In this document: piece after piece, positions 29,053-38,288 of the stretch
Layout: each line of letters opens with the position of its first letter
Numbering within the stretch: the stretch's first letter is position 1
Source: Parahaliea mediterranea
GTDB taxonomy: Bacteria > Pseudomonadota > Gammaproteobacteria > Pseudomonadales > Halieaceae
Length of the DNA: 64,000 nt
Reading direction: 5' to 3'
NCBI RefSeq assembly: GCF_003402235.1
Contig: NZ_QEWO01000004.1
Location: forward strand, 124,001 to 188,000
Made by a program: the position numbers and the translations under genes
The notes under the pieces: model-generated
Told to the model about the DNA's origin: nothing
The model's database searches: none
The model's input: only the letters and a program-made list of their open reading frames with translations

Positions 29053-29082
29053 AAAAAAGCCGACGCCACAAGGGCGTCGGCT
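29053..29082 (-). terminator. Strong terminator after the secreted protein gene
   Basis: A perfect 10-bp stem (AGCCGACGCC / GGCGTCGGCT, 29058-29082) with a 5-base loop is followed on the minus strand by six T residues. It lies 40 bases downstream of the stop codon. TATTTTG on the other side gives weak bidirectional potential. Confidence 0.92.
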
Positions 29083-29121
29083 ATTTTGTTACAGCTCCCG
29101 GTTGTTAGACCGGGAAGGGCA

Positions 29122-30732
29122 TCAGGAAGATACCACGAAGCTGTGATCGATGATGCGACCGTAGTTCGCGTCCGGGTTGGACGGGAAAGAACGTTCCCAT
29201 GCGGTGAAGCCGATCATCGGAACCTGAGCTACGTCGGTAACCGGATCGAAGGTAGCGCTGTTGGGATCAGTACCGTACTGGAATACGGACTGAGCACCAC
29301 CTTTCGCAGGATCAGCAGTTACATCCAGCTCGGCCCAACCGTTAACGGCGTTAGCCAGTTGAACAGTGTTGGTTACCGCGTAGTTGCTGTCCAGAACCGG
29401 GTCAGGAGTCACACCAGCGGAGGCCCATTGAACCACGTTCACTTCGTTACGCAGCACAAAGCCTTCCGGAGTCGCGCTTACGGACGGAGACACAACCAGG
29501 CCACCTTCGGCCGGAGTGAAGCTCTGCTCTTCGCGATCGTATACGGTCAGCTCAACGTTAACCGGGATATCGCGGTAGTCACACAGGCTGGCGAAAGTAC
29601 ATACGCCAGTGGAGTCTGTGGTCGCAGTCACATCAGGCAGGGCCCGGATGTAGTCGAACAGGTTCAACATGGTGTACTGGCCAGGGAAGGTAACAACCCA
29701 GTCAGTGCGCACGTTAGAGGCCGGATTGGTGGACCAGTCGTTAACGATCATCTGGGCGCCCAGGTCAGGACGAACCACAGTGTCGAACAGGCCACGGTTT
29801 ACAACGTCGCCAGCCGGAACGTAGGGAGAACCACCGTCCAGGTCGGGGAACAGGTAACCCATGGGGTCAAAGGTGCCAGCCAGAATGGTTTGCTGGTTGG
29901 TCAGAGTCGGCACAGTGTTGAAGTCCTGGATGTGAACAGCGTTGCTGCCCATTTCCAGACCGCCTTCGGCGTCACGTACAAAGTAGGACACTTTCAGAGC
30001 GTTTTCAGAATCAACAAAGGTGTTCGGAACAACAGCACCATTGCCGCAGTTTTCCGGAGCCAGACCAGTGGTGGTATCACCCTTACACTGGTGGGTGGTG
30101 TTAGTAGCAACAACACCGTTCTGTTTCAGGTCAGGCGTTACAGTGCCGGCGTTGTCGTAGGCAGTCGCGCGGTAGAAGTTAGAAGCAACCGCGTTACAGT
30201 CAAACGGCACACCATCGCTGCCGTGCAGGGCAGCAGTATCGATCGGCTGCAGGCCGTCGGTCTGACCCATGGCGATAACTTCGATGTAACCTTCTTCAGC
30301 ACCGGTACGGAAGTCAACGGTGGTGGAGTCGGTCATGTCGTCAGGCATTACGAAACGGCCGTTGGGAGACTGCGGAGCAGTACAGCTGTTGTCGTTGGTG
30401 TTGAACGCGATTTCGGTCGGAGAATCTTCGTCCAGTTGAGTCGCGTCGATCCAGCCGGTCCACTCATCTTTCGGAGAGAGGATCAGGTTGAAGTCGAGGG
30501 CGTCCATGGAGTCCATGGCACGACGCATACGCAGCTTGACCACCTGGGTGACTTCGCTGGTGTTGGTGATGTGAACACCGGTTACAAAACCGTTTTCCAC
30601 AGTGTAATAAGGGATCAGAGCGAGGTCGCCGAGCTGGTTGCTGGCAACGGTCGCTTGTGCAACACCGGTGTAGCCAGCGGACGCGGCGGCAACAGCAGCT
30701 GCAAGACCCAAGGGCTTGAATGAAGCTTTCAT
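29122..30732 (-). CDS. Secreted protein of unknown function, likely highly expressed
   Basis: A 536-residue exported protein that I cannot assign to a named family. The signal peptide is MKASFKPLGLAAAVAAASAGYTGVAQA. The mature part begins TVASNQLGDLALIPYYTVENGF and is rich in Asp, Asn, Thr, Val and aromatic residues, with a predicted all-beta look and at least six Cys in pairs (for example VCTFASLC) that may form disulfides. There are no membrane segments or LPXTG or PEP-CTERM-like tails. It has its own near-consensus promoter, a clear ribosome site and a strong terminator, which suggests abundant, monocistronic expression. Proximity to the T2SS cluster makes it a candidate secretion substrate, which is inference. 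Confidence 0.8.
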   Translation of the reverse strand: MKASFKPLGLAAAVAAASAGYTGVAQATVASNQLGDLALIPYYTVENGFVTGVHITNTSEVTQVVKLRMRRAMDSMDALDFNLILSPKDEWTGWIDATQLDEDSPTEIAFNTNDNSCTAPQSPNGRFVMPDDMTDSTTVDFRTGAEEGYIEVIAMGQTDGLQPIDTAALHGSDGVPFDCNAVASNFYRATAYDNAGTVTPDLKQNGVVATNTTHQCKGDTTTGLAPENCGNGAVVPNTFVDSENALKVSYFVRDAEGGLEMGSNAVHIQDFNTVPTLTNQQTILAGTFDPMGYLFPDLDGGSPYVPAGDVVNRGLFDTVVRPDLGAQMIVNDWSTNPASNVRTDWVVTFPGQYTMLNLFDYIRALPDVTATTDSTGVCTFASLCDYRDIPVNVELTVYDREEQSFTPAEGGLVVSPSVSATPEGFVLRNEVNVVQWASAGVTPDPVLDSNYAVTNTVQLANAVNGWAELDVTADPAKGGAQSVFQYGTDPNSATFDPVTDVAQVPMIGFTAWERSFPSNPDANYGRIIDHSFVVSS

Positions 30733-30741
30733 AAGAGGAGA

Positions 30742-30746
30742 CTCCT
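30742..30746 (-). promoter_or_regulatory. Ribosome binding site of the secreted protein gene, within AGGAGTCTCCT
   Basis: AGGAG lies 9 bases before the ATG and is followed at once by its own complement CTCCT after a single T. Folding of these 11 bases would hide the ribosome site, though a one-base loop is too tight for full pairing. Confidence 0.5.
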
Positions 30747-30788
30747 AATGTGTTTTACGTCACAACCAAAAGTACAGATTGCTAGCGC

Positions 30789-30817
30789 TATTATTGCTAA
30801 CTGCAGCTAGCTGTCAA
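30789..30817 (-). promoter_or_regulatory. Sigma70-type promoter of the secreted protein gene
   Basis: Minus-strand TTGACA (30817-30812), 17-base spacer, ATAATA (30794-30789). The -35 box is a perfect consensus. The transcript would have a leader of about 50 bases. Confidence 0.72.
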
Positions 30818-30826
30818 CCATAAAGC

Positions 30827-31300
30827 CTACCTGCCGCTCACGCTGTACCACCACTCACCATCTTCAAGAATCCACTTCTCCAGGATGGTAACCGGCAGCG
30901 CACCGAGCGCCCGGGAAGCCTCTGAGGTTGTCTTGGTCGGCCTGGACATGACCCTGACCGACACACTCGCCACAGCTGCTCCGGCATCATAGTTAAGGAC
31001 TTGAACGCCTGTCAACTCTCTTTCCACGACATAGGAAAAATTTCGCACAAACAGTCGTTTAGGGAATATTTTTCGATAGGCAGGTGAGGAGTACTCCCAG
31101 GCCTGATCATAGTTAAGTGCAGACAGTGCCGCCCAGCGCCCGGTCACCCGCTGCACCAGCGCTTCCTCCTGGGCTGGCGCAAGCGCGTCGCGCTCGGCGG
31201 CGCCCTCTTCACTGCCTTCTTTATTACTGCAGCCCACTGCCAGTGCGAAGGCGGCAACCGCCAGGGCACCGGCGAACAGTCCTTTCATTTTCTGCAACAT
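30827..31300 (-). CDS. Small lipoprotein of unknown function
   Basis: A protein of about 157 residues. The lipoprotein signal sequence MLQKMKGLFAGALAVAAFALAVGC has a lipobox LAVGC, giving a mature chain starting CSNKEGSEEGAAERD. The mature domain (about 50-157) looks like an alpha+beta fold of the SnoaL/NTF2-like kind: RWAALSALNYDQAWEYSSPAYRK and a C-terminal EKWILEDGEWWYSV. No enzyme motif is visible. A TTG further upstream would extend the frame by 7 codons; the ATG fits the signal peptide better. It lies 89 bases from gspD's stop, downstream in the same direction, so it may be the last gene of the T2SS transcript. Confidence 0.75.
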   Translation of the reverse strand: MLQKMKGLFAGALAVAAFALAVGCSNKEGSEEGAAERDALAPAQEEALVQRVTGRWAALSALNYDQAWEYSSPAYRKIFPKRLFVRNFSYVVERELTGVQVLNYDAGAAVASVSVRVMSRPTKTTSEASRALGALPVTILEKWILEDGEWWYSVSGR

Positions 31301-31389
31301 ACAGATTCTTAACCAATTCAATGACGGAAAAGCGGGCGGATTATACGCGCTGACTTACCACACACAAGCCTGCCCGCCCACTGCGCTAG

Positions 31390-33624
31390 TTAGTTGGGCG
31401 AAACGTCGATCAGTTCCATATTGCGCAGTCTAGAGCGCATTTCCGCACTGACTTCCTGAAGCTCGCTTTCACTCTCAATCACTCTCGGGGTGATGATGAC
31501 GATCAGTTCGGTGCGACGACTCTCATTGTCAGTGCTGCTGAACAAGGCGCCCAGGCCGGGAATGTCCTTCAGGATCGGAACGCCTGAATTAGTGCGGGCG
31601 GCATTATCCTGAATGAGGCCACCCAGCACCACGGCCTGGTCGGAACGCACTGCCACCCGGCTCTGGATATTGCGCTCAAGAAATGAGCGCTGGTTGGTGG
31701 CGTCATCGATTTCGCCTAGGTCTGTGACCGACTGGGCGATATCCATGGTCACCAGTCGCCCCGCATTAACCGACGGCCGCACCGTAAGTTTCACACCGGT
31801 ATCACGATAATCAATGTTCTCGATGATTGAGTCGCTGTTGCCGGCAACGCTGCCGTAGCGACTGGTGCGCACCGGGACCTGGTTACCCACATGGATATAG
31901 GCGGTTTGATTGTCTAGCACCATGACCGAAGGGGTCGATATCACATTGATCAGCGAATCCCGGGCCAGCGCGTTGAGTACGGCGGATATATCACCCAAGC
32001 TGTTGGTAATAGAGTAGGAAAACCCGGCTTTCGCAGCCGGCCCGGACAGGGCGCCAGCCAGCTGCCCGGAACCGCTGTAGCTATTGCCTATACCATTTTT
32101 GAAGGTCCATTCTAGACCGTATTCCAGACCTTCCGTGAGGCTGACCTCCAGAATGCTGGCTTCAATAATGACCTGGGTGGCCACCACATCCAGTTGCTGC
32201 AACGCCTCTTTTATCAACTCGTACTGCTTGCCGGAGGCGTAGATCATCAGGCTGTTGTTTTCATCGTCCGCCACCACGCGCACATCTTCGATGGGGGATT
32301 CTTCATCGCCGAGGGCCTCGCCAACGTTCATGGCCGACACGCCAGCGCCCAGCTGATCGGTGTTGGTGAAACTGGCAGGGGCGTTGCCGCCGCTGCTGCC
32401 GGAGCCACCGCGGGAGGATGAGCCAATGGACTCGATGTTCATCCCGGGCGCCACCCCGCCGCTGCCCTGGCCTGTCGAGGCAGTGCCACTGCTGGTGGAC
32501 TTGCTGCCACTGCCGCCGCTGTAGATGCTGTTCAGCAGCTCCGCCAGCCGGCTTGCCGTGGTGTTCTGCACCGGATACACGTAGAGCTTTTTGGCAAAGT
32601 TTGCGTCGGGGGCCGCATCCAGGCGGTCGATCCAGGTTTGCACGGTGTCCAGGTAGTGCGCCCGCGGGGTCACCACCAGCAGGCTGTTCAGCCGCTTGAT
32701 GGGTATGATTTTCACCAGCTGGCCAAAATCACCACCGCCTTCTCCACCGCCACCACCGCCGGCGGTGGCGCCCCCCAGCATGCCGTTGAGCACCTCTGCG
32801 GTATTTTCAACACCGCTGTGCTCCAGCGGGAACAGGCCCACCGACATGCCTTTCAACAGGTCCACGTCGAAGGTGTTAATCATGTCCATCCAGCCGCTCA
32901 GCTGCGCCTGGGTTCCTGCCATCATCAGCAGGTTGCGGGAGTTGTCCACCCGCAGGAAGGCCGATTCGTCTGCCACCGGCTTCAGGATTTCCGCCATGTT
33001 CGCGGCACTGATGTAGCGCAGGGGAATGATGGTGGTGGTGTACCCCGCGCCCCGGGCGCCGGGCCCGGACACGCTGGGGTTCATTTTTCGCGCCTGCTGG
33101 GAGCCGGTGATCACCAGCCGGCCATCGCTGCCGCGCACCATGAGTACGTTATTGGCCTGCAGCAGGGATTCCAACACGGTCAGCAGTTGGTCCCGCGGGA
33201 TGGGAGTCCGGGTGCGCAGGGTCACCTTGCCCTGCACGGGGTGGTCGATGATGTAGTCCATGTTGAGGATGTCGCTGAGCACCGCGTGCACCACCTCGGC
33301 GAGGGGCGCCTCCTCAAAGTTCAGGCTGACATCCTTGCCCACCAGGCGCACCGGGTCGGGTGCTTCCGGCATCCGGACCTGCCGGTCCGTTCCCTTGTAA
33401 ATGACGGGCTCCACCCGGTCCCGTTCAGAGGCTGACTGCTCAGTTGGTCGCGCATCCGCAGCCGGCTCGCCGGCGGCGGCCGGTTCGGCCTGGCTACTGG
33501 TGCGCACTTCCACCACTGGCTTTTCCGTGGGCATTTCCGCACAGGCAGTCACAACGAAAGATAGCACCACGAGTGATGCGGCATTACGCAGCATGAGGAA
33601 TCCCTTGGTTTGCGTCTGTTTCAT
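31390..33624 (-). CDS. gspD: Type II secretion secretin GspD (lipoprotein form)
   Basis: A 744-residue outer-membrane secretin through which folded proteins exit. The N-terminus is a lipoprotein signal ending VVTAC (Cys28), as in Xanthomonas XpsD, so it may reach the outer membrane without a separate pilotin. N0 domain about 90-165 (VSLNFEEAPLAEVVHAVL), N1-N3 repeats to about 460 with a Gly/Ser-rich insertion near 370-425, then the secretin core with VPVRTSRYGS and VVLGGLIQDN. Last T2SS gene of the E-F-G-H-I-J-K-L-M-C/N-D run, 36 bases after the GspC-like gene. Confidence 0.95.
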   Translation of the reverse strand: MKQTQTKGFLMLRNAASLVVLSFVVTACAEMPTEKPVVEVRTSSQAEPAAAGEPAADARPTEQSASERDRVEPVIYKGTDRQVRMPEAPDPVRLVGKDVSLNFEEAPLAEVVHAVLSDILNMDYIIDHPVQGKVTLRTRTPIPRDQLLTVLESLLQANNVLMVRGSDGRLVITGSQQARKMNPSVSGPGARGAGYTTTIIPLRYISAANMAEILKPVADESAFLRVDNSRNLLMMAGTQAQLSGWMDMINTFDVDLLKGMSVGLFPLEHSGVENTAEVLNGMLGGATAGGGGGGEGGGDFGQLVKIIPIKRLNSLLVVTPRAHYLDTVQTWIDRLDAAPDANFAKKLYVYPVQNTTASRLAELLNSIYSGGSGSKSTSSGTASTGQGSGGVAPGMNIESIGSSSRGGSGSSGGNAPASFTNTDQLGAGVSAMNVGEALGDEESPIEDVRVVADDENNSLMIYASGKQYELIKEALQQLDVVATQVIIEASILEVSLTEGLEYGLEWTFKNGIGNSYSGSGQLAGALSGPAAKAGFSYSITNSLGDISAVLNALARDSLINVISTPSVMVLDNQTAYIHVGNQVPVRTSRYGSVAGNSDSIIENIDYRDTGVKLTVRPSVNAGRLVTMDIAQSVTDLGEIDDATNQRSFLERNIQSRVAVRSDQAVVLGGLIQDNAARTNSGVPILKDIPGLGALFSSTDNESRRTELIVIITPRVIESESELQEVSAEMRSRLRNMELIDVSPN

Positions 33625-33660
33625 ATCCTGGTCCAGTACCTGCGCTTGATGCGCCGGCTA

Positions 33661-34323
33661 TTATTTCGTTACCGCCCTGCCACCAAGCCCCAGGGTTGCC
33701 GGGGCCTCGGGGGCCGGTTTTGGGGATTTTCCGGCGGGCGCGGCGGGCTCTGCTGCAGGGTTGGCTGCGCTGCCCCCGGATGGGTTCACCGCTTCGGCCG
33801 TTATGGTCATGTTCCGCTTCAGGGGCACTTCTTCGCGGCGCCCCCCGCTTTCGAATACCGCCCGGTCCGGCTCAATGGCACCCAGGCTCCAGCCGGAGAC
33901 GTCATCGCCCAGCAACAGGCGCTGCTGCTTGCCCTTGACCACGGCGATGATGCCCTGGTGGTCGCCGCTGCCGAACACACCCAGCAGCTTGATGCCGGGC
34001 AGGCCCCCGGCTTTTTTCGGTTCCGGGGCTTCCTCTTCAATGGGTACTTCTTCCTGGGGCCTGCGGGCAGCCCAGAACAACGGCCGGGTGCGAATTTCCG
34101 CGCTCTCGTTTTGGCCGACGCTGTTCAACGCGAGGATATCCGCCACCTGCAACGACGATGAGGCCGGGTACACCGGGTCGATGGTCGACGGCAGCACGGC
34201 CCGCAGCAGAACCCAAAGCACCTGCAGCAATAACAGGCCCGCCAGCACCAGGCCCACCAACTCCACCCGGCGTTCGGTGCGCAGGGGCTCAGCGGTTTCG
34301 CGATAACGATCCAGCAGGGTCAC
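33661..34323 (-). CDS. gspC: T2SS inner-membrane HR-domain protein (GspC/XpsN)
   Basis: A 220-residue bitopic protein: cytoplasmic N-terminus, one membrane helix (about 21-41, LVGLVLAGLLLLQVLWVLLRA), an HR domain (about 75-165) with PLFWAARRP, IKLLGVFGSGDHQGIIAVV and the VPLKRNMTI end, and a disordered Pro/Ala/Gly tail. It links the inner-membrane platform to the secretin. In Xanthomonas the gene at this position is xpsN. No PDZ domain is seen, in line with that shorter type. The GTG start overlaps the gspM stop. Confidence 0.85.
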   Translation of the reverse strand: MTLLDRYRETAEPLRTERRVELVGLVLAGLLLLQVLWVLLRAVLPSTIDPVYPASSSLQVADILALNSVGQNESAEIRTRPLFWAARRPQEEVPIEEEAPEPKKAGGLPGIKLLGVFGSGDHQGIIAVVKGKQQRLLLGDDVSGWSLGAIEPDRAVFESGGRREEVPLKRNMTITAEAVNPSGGSAANPAAEPAAPAGKSPKPAPEAPATLGLGGRAVTK

Positions 34324-34883
34324 GAGCGCACCTTCAGGGCCATCAACTGCATACCGGCGGTCACTGTCTGCCCGGGGTCGCTATTGCGACGGGTGGCACG
34401 TTCAGGCCAGATATCCAGCGATTCAATCATCAGGCGCGGGCGATAGGCACCGAGCCCGGCGAGGGCGGCATCAAGCGCGGGCAGGTTGCCGGAAACGGTG
34501 ACGTCCAGGCGGATCTCTTCGAAGCCTTCTTCACTGTCATCTGGCAGAATCTGGCTGTTGGCCACGCTGAGCCCGGCATCAATGAGAATTTCGCGCACGT
34601 CTTTCTGCATGGTTGCGGCAACCGACGCGCGGTCGCGCTCACCGGGATAAACCAGATTGGTGACCTTGCCATCAACCGCCGAGAGCGACTGCTGTAAATC
34701 CACCTCGCGCTGGCGCAAGCCTTCCAGGCGGGCCACGCGCGGCTCCAGGTCGTCGATTTCGTCCTGGTAGCCGCCGCGCAGGCCAAGCAGTTGGAACACC
34801 AGATAAAGCACCAGCAAGACCGGCACTGCAACGGTCAATGCAACAAAGGCACTGTCCCGGCGGTTGTCCCTGAACCAATTCAT
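34320..34883 (-). CDS. gspM: Type II secretion protein GspM (PilO-like)
   Basis: A 187-residue bitopic protein: short N-terminus, one membrane helix (about 12-34, VALTVAVPVLLVLYLVFQLLG), a coiled coil (about 38-70) and a ferredoxin-like periplasmic domain. It partners GspL in the inner-membrane assembly platform. The identification rests on topology and on its exact place between gspL and the GspC-like gene. ATGA overlap with gspL. Confidence 0.85.
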   Translation of the reverse strand: MNWFRDNRRDSAFVALTVAVPVLLVLYLVFQLLGLRGGYQDEIDDLEPRVARLEGLRQREVDLQQSLSAVDGKVTNLVYPGERDRASVAATMQKDVREILIDAGLSVANSQILPDDSEEGFEEIRLDVTVSGNLPALDAALAGLGAYRPRLMIESLDIWPERATRRNSDPGQTVTAGMQLMALKVRS

Positions 34884-35899
34884 CCGGCGGCTCCCGGACG
34901 CAATTTAATATTGATGGTGAACTGTTCCTGGCCCGTGTTGCCCAGCCGCGTGATGGCCGCTGGCGAAGACACTTCGGCAAAGGCCTCCACGGCACTCAGG
35001 CTCTGCATGACGCCAGCGGCGTCGGTGGCGCGGCCACGCAGGCGGATTTCCGACCCACGCATGGTGAACTGGGTGACATAGGCATCGTCACCCAGCAGCG
35101 CGGTAATGCGCGCCAGCTCAAAGTGGGGGTTGGGGAACTGGGCCAGCACTTCGTTCATCTTGCCCGCCGTTTCGTTCGCCGACTGCAGCTCACCGCGGAT
35201 TTGCTGCGCGGTAGCGGCATCCACCTGCAGGGCCTCCGCCTGGGCCTGCACGCGACGCAACTCCAGATACTTGCCCCCCGCGGCAACCAGCAACATGGCC
35301 AGCACCAGCACAACACAGCCGCCGAGCATAAGCCCGATGCGCTGCAAACGCCGCTTGTAACGCTGCAGACGCAGCCCTTCACCAAAGCCGCGCAGCACGA
35401 TGGGGCGCTCCGGTCCATCGGCCCAGACCTCGACTTCATCCACCTTGTGAATGTCGTAGTGGCTGCCAAGGTAGGTCATGGTGGCGCTCAGCGATGCGAT
35501 GGCCAGCTGCACTTTTAACGCCGAATCCTCGCGCGATTGCACCGTCCAGCCGGCGGCGGTGTCAGCCGCCGGGAAGGGGCTGCAGGATGCCACTTCTATC
35601 TGCATGACGGCATTGATGTCCGCCTCGGCAGCCAGCGGCAATCGCAATGCGCGGCTAAGCACCAGGTCCGCCGGCAGCTGGATGGCCTCGCAATAGTCGG
35701 CCCGCCCCGGGTCGACCTGCACTCCCCCGTGAAAGTAGCGTTCGCCATCCGGCCCCTGCAGGCGCACCAGTTCGTCCAGATGTGAGCGCACGGGTGAGCG
35801 ATCGCCCCAGAGAAACTCGGCCCAGGCGTGCTGCCAGTATTTGCCGATTTCCCTGACATCAAAACCGAATAGCTGCCATTTCTGGCTTGCGTCTAGCAT
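34880..35899 (-). CDS. gspL: Type II secretion protein GspL (PilN-domain)
   Basis: A protein of about 339 residues: an actin-like cytoplasmic part (about 1-165), a membrane helix (about 180-205, IGLMLGGCVVLVLAMLLVAAGG) and a PilN-type periplasmic domain. It recruits the ATPase GspE to the inner membrane. The ATG giving MLDASQKWQLFGFDV is preferred; a TTG 14 codons upstream would overlap gspK. It sits between gspK and gspM as in the Xanthomonas xps operon. Confidence 0.85.
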   Translation of the reverse strand: MLDASQKWQLFGFDVREIGKYWQHAWAEFLWGDRSPVRSHLDELVRLQGPDGERYFHGGVQVDPGRADYCEAIQLPADLVLSRALRLPLAAEADINAVMQIEVASCSPFPAADTAAGWTVQSREDSALKVQLAIASLSATMTYLGSHYDIHKVDEVEVWADGPERPIVLRGFGEGLRLQRYKRRLQRIGLMLGGCVVLVLAMLLVAAGGKYLELRRVQAQAEALQVDAATAQQIRGELQSANETAGKMNEVLAQFPNPHFELARITALLGDDAYVTQFTMRGSEIRLRGRATDAAGVMQSLSAVEAFAEVSSPAAITRLGNTGQEQFTINIKLRPGAAG

Positions 35900-35927
35900 G
35901 TCGCTGCGTCTGTGTCCCTGAATCTGT

Positions 35928-36776
35928 TCAACGTTGGGCAACTACCCGGGGGCTTTCTGTGCGCAGGAACTGCCAGCCAAGGCTGGAACCCGGCGCACCG
36001 GACAGCGTCGCCCAGCGCCGACGCAGCCAGGAGCGGCCACCGTAATGCACCACTGCATCCACCCGGTAATGGTTGTCGTTCTGCGCCCCGGCTCCCATGT
36101 CTCCGCTTTCTGCTCGCCGGGCCATCACCCGGTCAACCTGTTGCTGGTTGGCACCCTGCACCGCGTTCAACAAATCGTCCGGCGCCGCCGACCAGTTGAA
36201 CCCGCTTCCACCGGAAACGGCGCGGATGTCATCGCGCAGCGCGTCCAGCAAAACCCGGTTGAAACCGGGCACTTTCAGCATGTCTTCCTGCGTGCTCATG
36301 CGGGTCAAAACCGGCCCGTCACCGCGATTTACAGGCGTGCGCAACTGTACCACATTGTGTGCCAGCCGTTGTGCCTCGCCCATCGGCAGCTTGCCGCGGT
36401 GGGCGAACAGCTGGGCCAGCAGTTGGGGCGGCGCACTGTAGATATCGATCAGGCCAGACGCCGGTGTCAGTGTAACCTCGACATCCACATCACCCAGGTG
36501 GAATGTGGAGCGCATGACGCGCGCCGCCCCTTCCGGACGGGCGTCCTGGGCACGGGTGAACTGGGCCATCATCAATTGCGCGGCGCCATCGCCGGCTGCG
36601 TTCACCTTGGCCCGCGCCAAGTGCGCCTGCGCCAGGCGGCTGTCGATACGCCCCTGGTGCACAATGCCCGCCACCAGCAGCGACATTGCTGCCAGAAACC
36701 ACACTACCATGGCCAGCGCCACACCGGCCTGACGTGCATGTTGACGACTGCAACACCGATAAAATTCCCGCCGCAT
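35928..36776 (-). CDS. gspK: Type II secretion minor pseudopilin GspK
   Basis: A 282-residue minor pseudopilin forming the tip of the pseudopilus. The prepilin-type segment QAGVALAMVVWFLAAMSLLVAGIV (about 16-39) lacks the usual Glu at position +5, a normal feature of GspK. The large C-terminal domain includes the helix-hairpin-helix-like region KVPGFNRVLLDALRDDI. Its ATG overlaps the gspJ stop. Confidence 0.88.
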   Translation of the reverse strand: MRREFYRCCSRQHARQAGVALAMVVWFLAAMSLLVAGIVHQGRIDSRLAQAHLARAKVNAAGDGAAQLMMAQFTRAQDARPEGAARVMRSTFHLGDVDVEVTLTPASGLIDIYSAPPQLLAQLFAHRGKLPMGEAQRLAHNVVQLRTPVNRGDGPVLTRMSTQEDMLKVPGFNRVLLDALRDDIRAVSGGSGFNWSAAPDDLLNAVQGANQQQVDRVMARRAESGDMGAGAQNDNHYRVDAVVHYGGRSWLRRRWATLSGAPGSSLGWQFLRTESPRVVAQR

Positions 36777-37393
36777 CAGCCTGGCACCCTGATGACGATA
36801 TCCGGCCAGTAGCGATCACGGGTTTTAACGCGAAAGCGCACCAGCACCGGCGTGGCATCGTCATCCCATTCGTTGACCCAGGGCTCACCGAACTCGGCGC
36901 GATAGGCGATGGCAAAATCCTGCACGCCGTTGATCACCGTTTTGCTGGGCGCCCGGCTCCAGTCGATGTCCTCCGGCAATTCGTTTTCTTCCGACCAGGC
37001 GAGCACCAGCTCATCGTCGGCGCGACCCAGGCGCAGGATGAACTTGCCACCGTAGCTCTCGCCAAAGAGCACCGTTGCCCGCCACATGACGATGCCGCTG
37101 CCACCGCGCATAAGGGAGCGCCCGGAACCGCCGCTGGAACCGCCAAGCCCCAGGCCATTGCCGCCTTCTACGCCAACCACCGCGGACTCCACCAAATCGC
37201 GCAACAGGCTGCTGCCCAGGCGAACCTCATCAACCCGCTCGGTGACTTTTTGCAGCGAAGACTGAGTGCGCCCGAAGGTTCGCAATGCGGTGACGGTTGC
37301 CAGCATGATCATGGAAAGAATCGACAGCGCGACGACCACTTCAACCAGGGTGAAGCCACGCGGGTGGGCGGGTTGGCGTATTCGAGCCATCAT
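36776..37393 (-). CDS. gspJ: Type II secretion minor pseudopilin GspJ
   Basis: A 205-residue minor pseudopilin. Prepilin peptidase site PRG^FTLVEVVVALSILSM near the N-terminus with Glu at +5, then a beta-rich globular domain ending DRYWPDIVIRVPG. It forms the tip complex with GspI and GspK. Overlaps gspI by 4 bases and gspK by 1. Confidence 0.92.
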   Translation of the reverse strand: MMARIRQPAHPRGFTLVEVVVALSILSMIMLATVTALRTFGRTQSSLQKVTERVDEVRLGSSLLRDLVESAVVGVEGGNGLGLGGSSGGSGRSLMRGGSGIVMWRATVLFGESYGGKFILRLGRADDELVLAWSEENELPEDIDWSRAPSKTVINGVQDFAIAYRAEFGEPWVNEWDDDATPVLVRFRVKTRDRYWPDIVIRVPG

Positions 37394-37803
37394 CGCCGGG
37401 TTTTCACTCCCTCGACAATGGAGTGCAGGCGCACCTCTCGCCGGTGGCGACCATCCTGCCAGGCGACCATGACTTCAACTTCCTGCAAAGCGCCCGGCGC
37501 CAACCCCTTGGCCTGCGCCGGTAGCGGCGTGGCTTCCACCCACCACAAAAAGCCACCCTCGGTGGTTCCGCCATTGCTGTAGCCGCGATCCGGCACCTGG
37601 GACACATCCGCCAGCAGCGACTGCGCCAACTCCACGCCAAAGGCGTAGCGCTCATCGGTGCGGATGTTACGGGACGCGCCACCCGCGGCCTGGTACAAGG
37701 CCCCCAGGGCCACCCCGAGGATCGCAATGGCGACCACCATTTCAAGCAGTGAAAAGCCGCCCTGCATGCGGCGCTTAGGGCATTGATGTTCAGTTGGCTG
37801 CAT
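37390..37803 (-). CDS. gspI: Type II secretion minor pseudopilin GspI
   Basis: A 137-residue minor pseudopilin with cleavage site QGG^FSLLEMVVAIAILGVALG and Glu at +5. The short beta domain has the family phrase AQSLLADV. It overlaps gspH by 14 bases and gspJ by 4 bases. Confidence 0.92.
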   Translation of the reverse strand: MQPTEHQCPKRRMQGGFSLLEMVVAIAILGVALGALYQAAGGASRNIRTDERYAFGVELAQSLLADVSQVPDRGYSNGGTTEGGFLWWVEATPLPAQAKGLAPGALQEVEVMVAWQDGRHRREVRLHSIVEGVKTRR

Positions 37804-38242
37804 AGCGTGCCTGGCTGACAGCCCCGGTCAGCCAGTCCACCTTGACGCTGATGCCATCACCACGCGCCGACTCGATATCGATGCCACCGCCAGAGGCACC
37901 GCCCTCGGGATAAAAGCGAATAATGCCGGTACCCTGGCGGTTCAGCTCGCGGGCAGAATGCACCGCCATGCGGACACCCGCAGGCAGTGTGTGGGTTTTG
38001 CCATCAAAGGAGAGGCTGCGTTTGTCGGGGCGGACTTCCACATCCTGGGGTTTGCCGGAGGTCACTGCCTTCACCCGGGCGGCGGTCAACACCGTCATGG
38101 CCTCGCGAATACCCTCGCGGTACTGCATGCCGGTGTACATGCGGCCCGCCGCCGGCACCACCAGCGCCATCAGCAGGCCGGCAATGGCCAGCGCCACCAC
38201 CAGTTCCAGCAGGGTAAAGCCGCTGGTTGCCCGCCGGCACAT
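37790..38242 (-). CDS. gspH: Type II secretion minor pseudopilin GspH
   Basis: A pseudopilin of about 150 residues with cleavage site TSG^FTLLELVVALAIAGLLMAL (Glu at +5) and the GspH-type domain containing VEVRPDKRSLSFDGKTHTLP. The ATG two codons after a GTG is taken as the start. It lies 41 bases after gspG. Confidence 0.9.
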   Translation of the reverse strand: MCRRATSGFTLLELVVALAIAGLLMALVVPAAGRMYTGMQYREGIREAMTVLTAARVKAVTSGKPQDVEVRPDKRSLSFDGKTHTLPAGVRMAVHSARELNRQGTGIIRFYPEGGASGGGIDIESARGDGISVKVDWLTGAVSQARYAAN

Positions 38243-38288
38243 ACTCACTCAGGCAACGCTCCAGCGGCCGCGCGGCGCAAAGCACTGC

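Noticed and set aside
29086-30723. 545-codon plus-strand frame opposite the secreted protein gene
   Set aside because: The minus frame has a signal peptide, promoter, ribosome site and terminator; the plus frame has none and crosses the terminator stem region.
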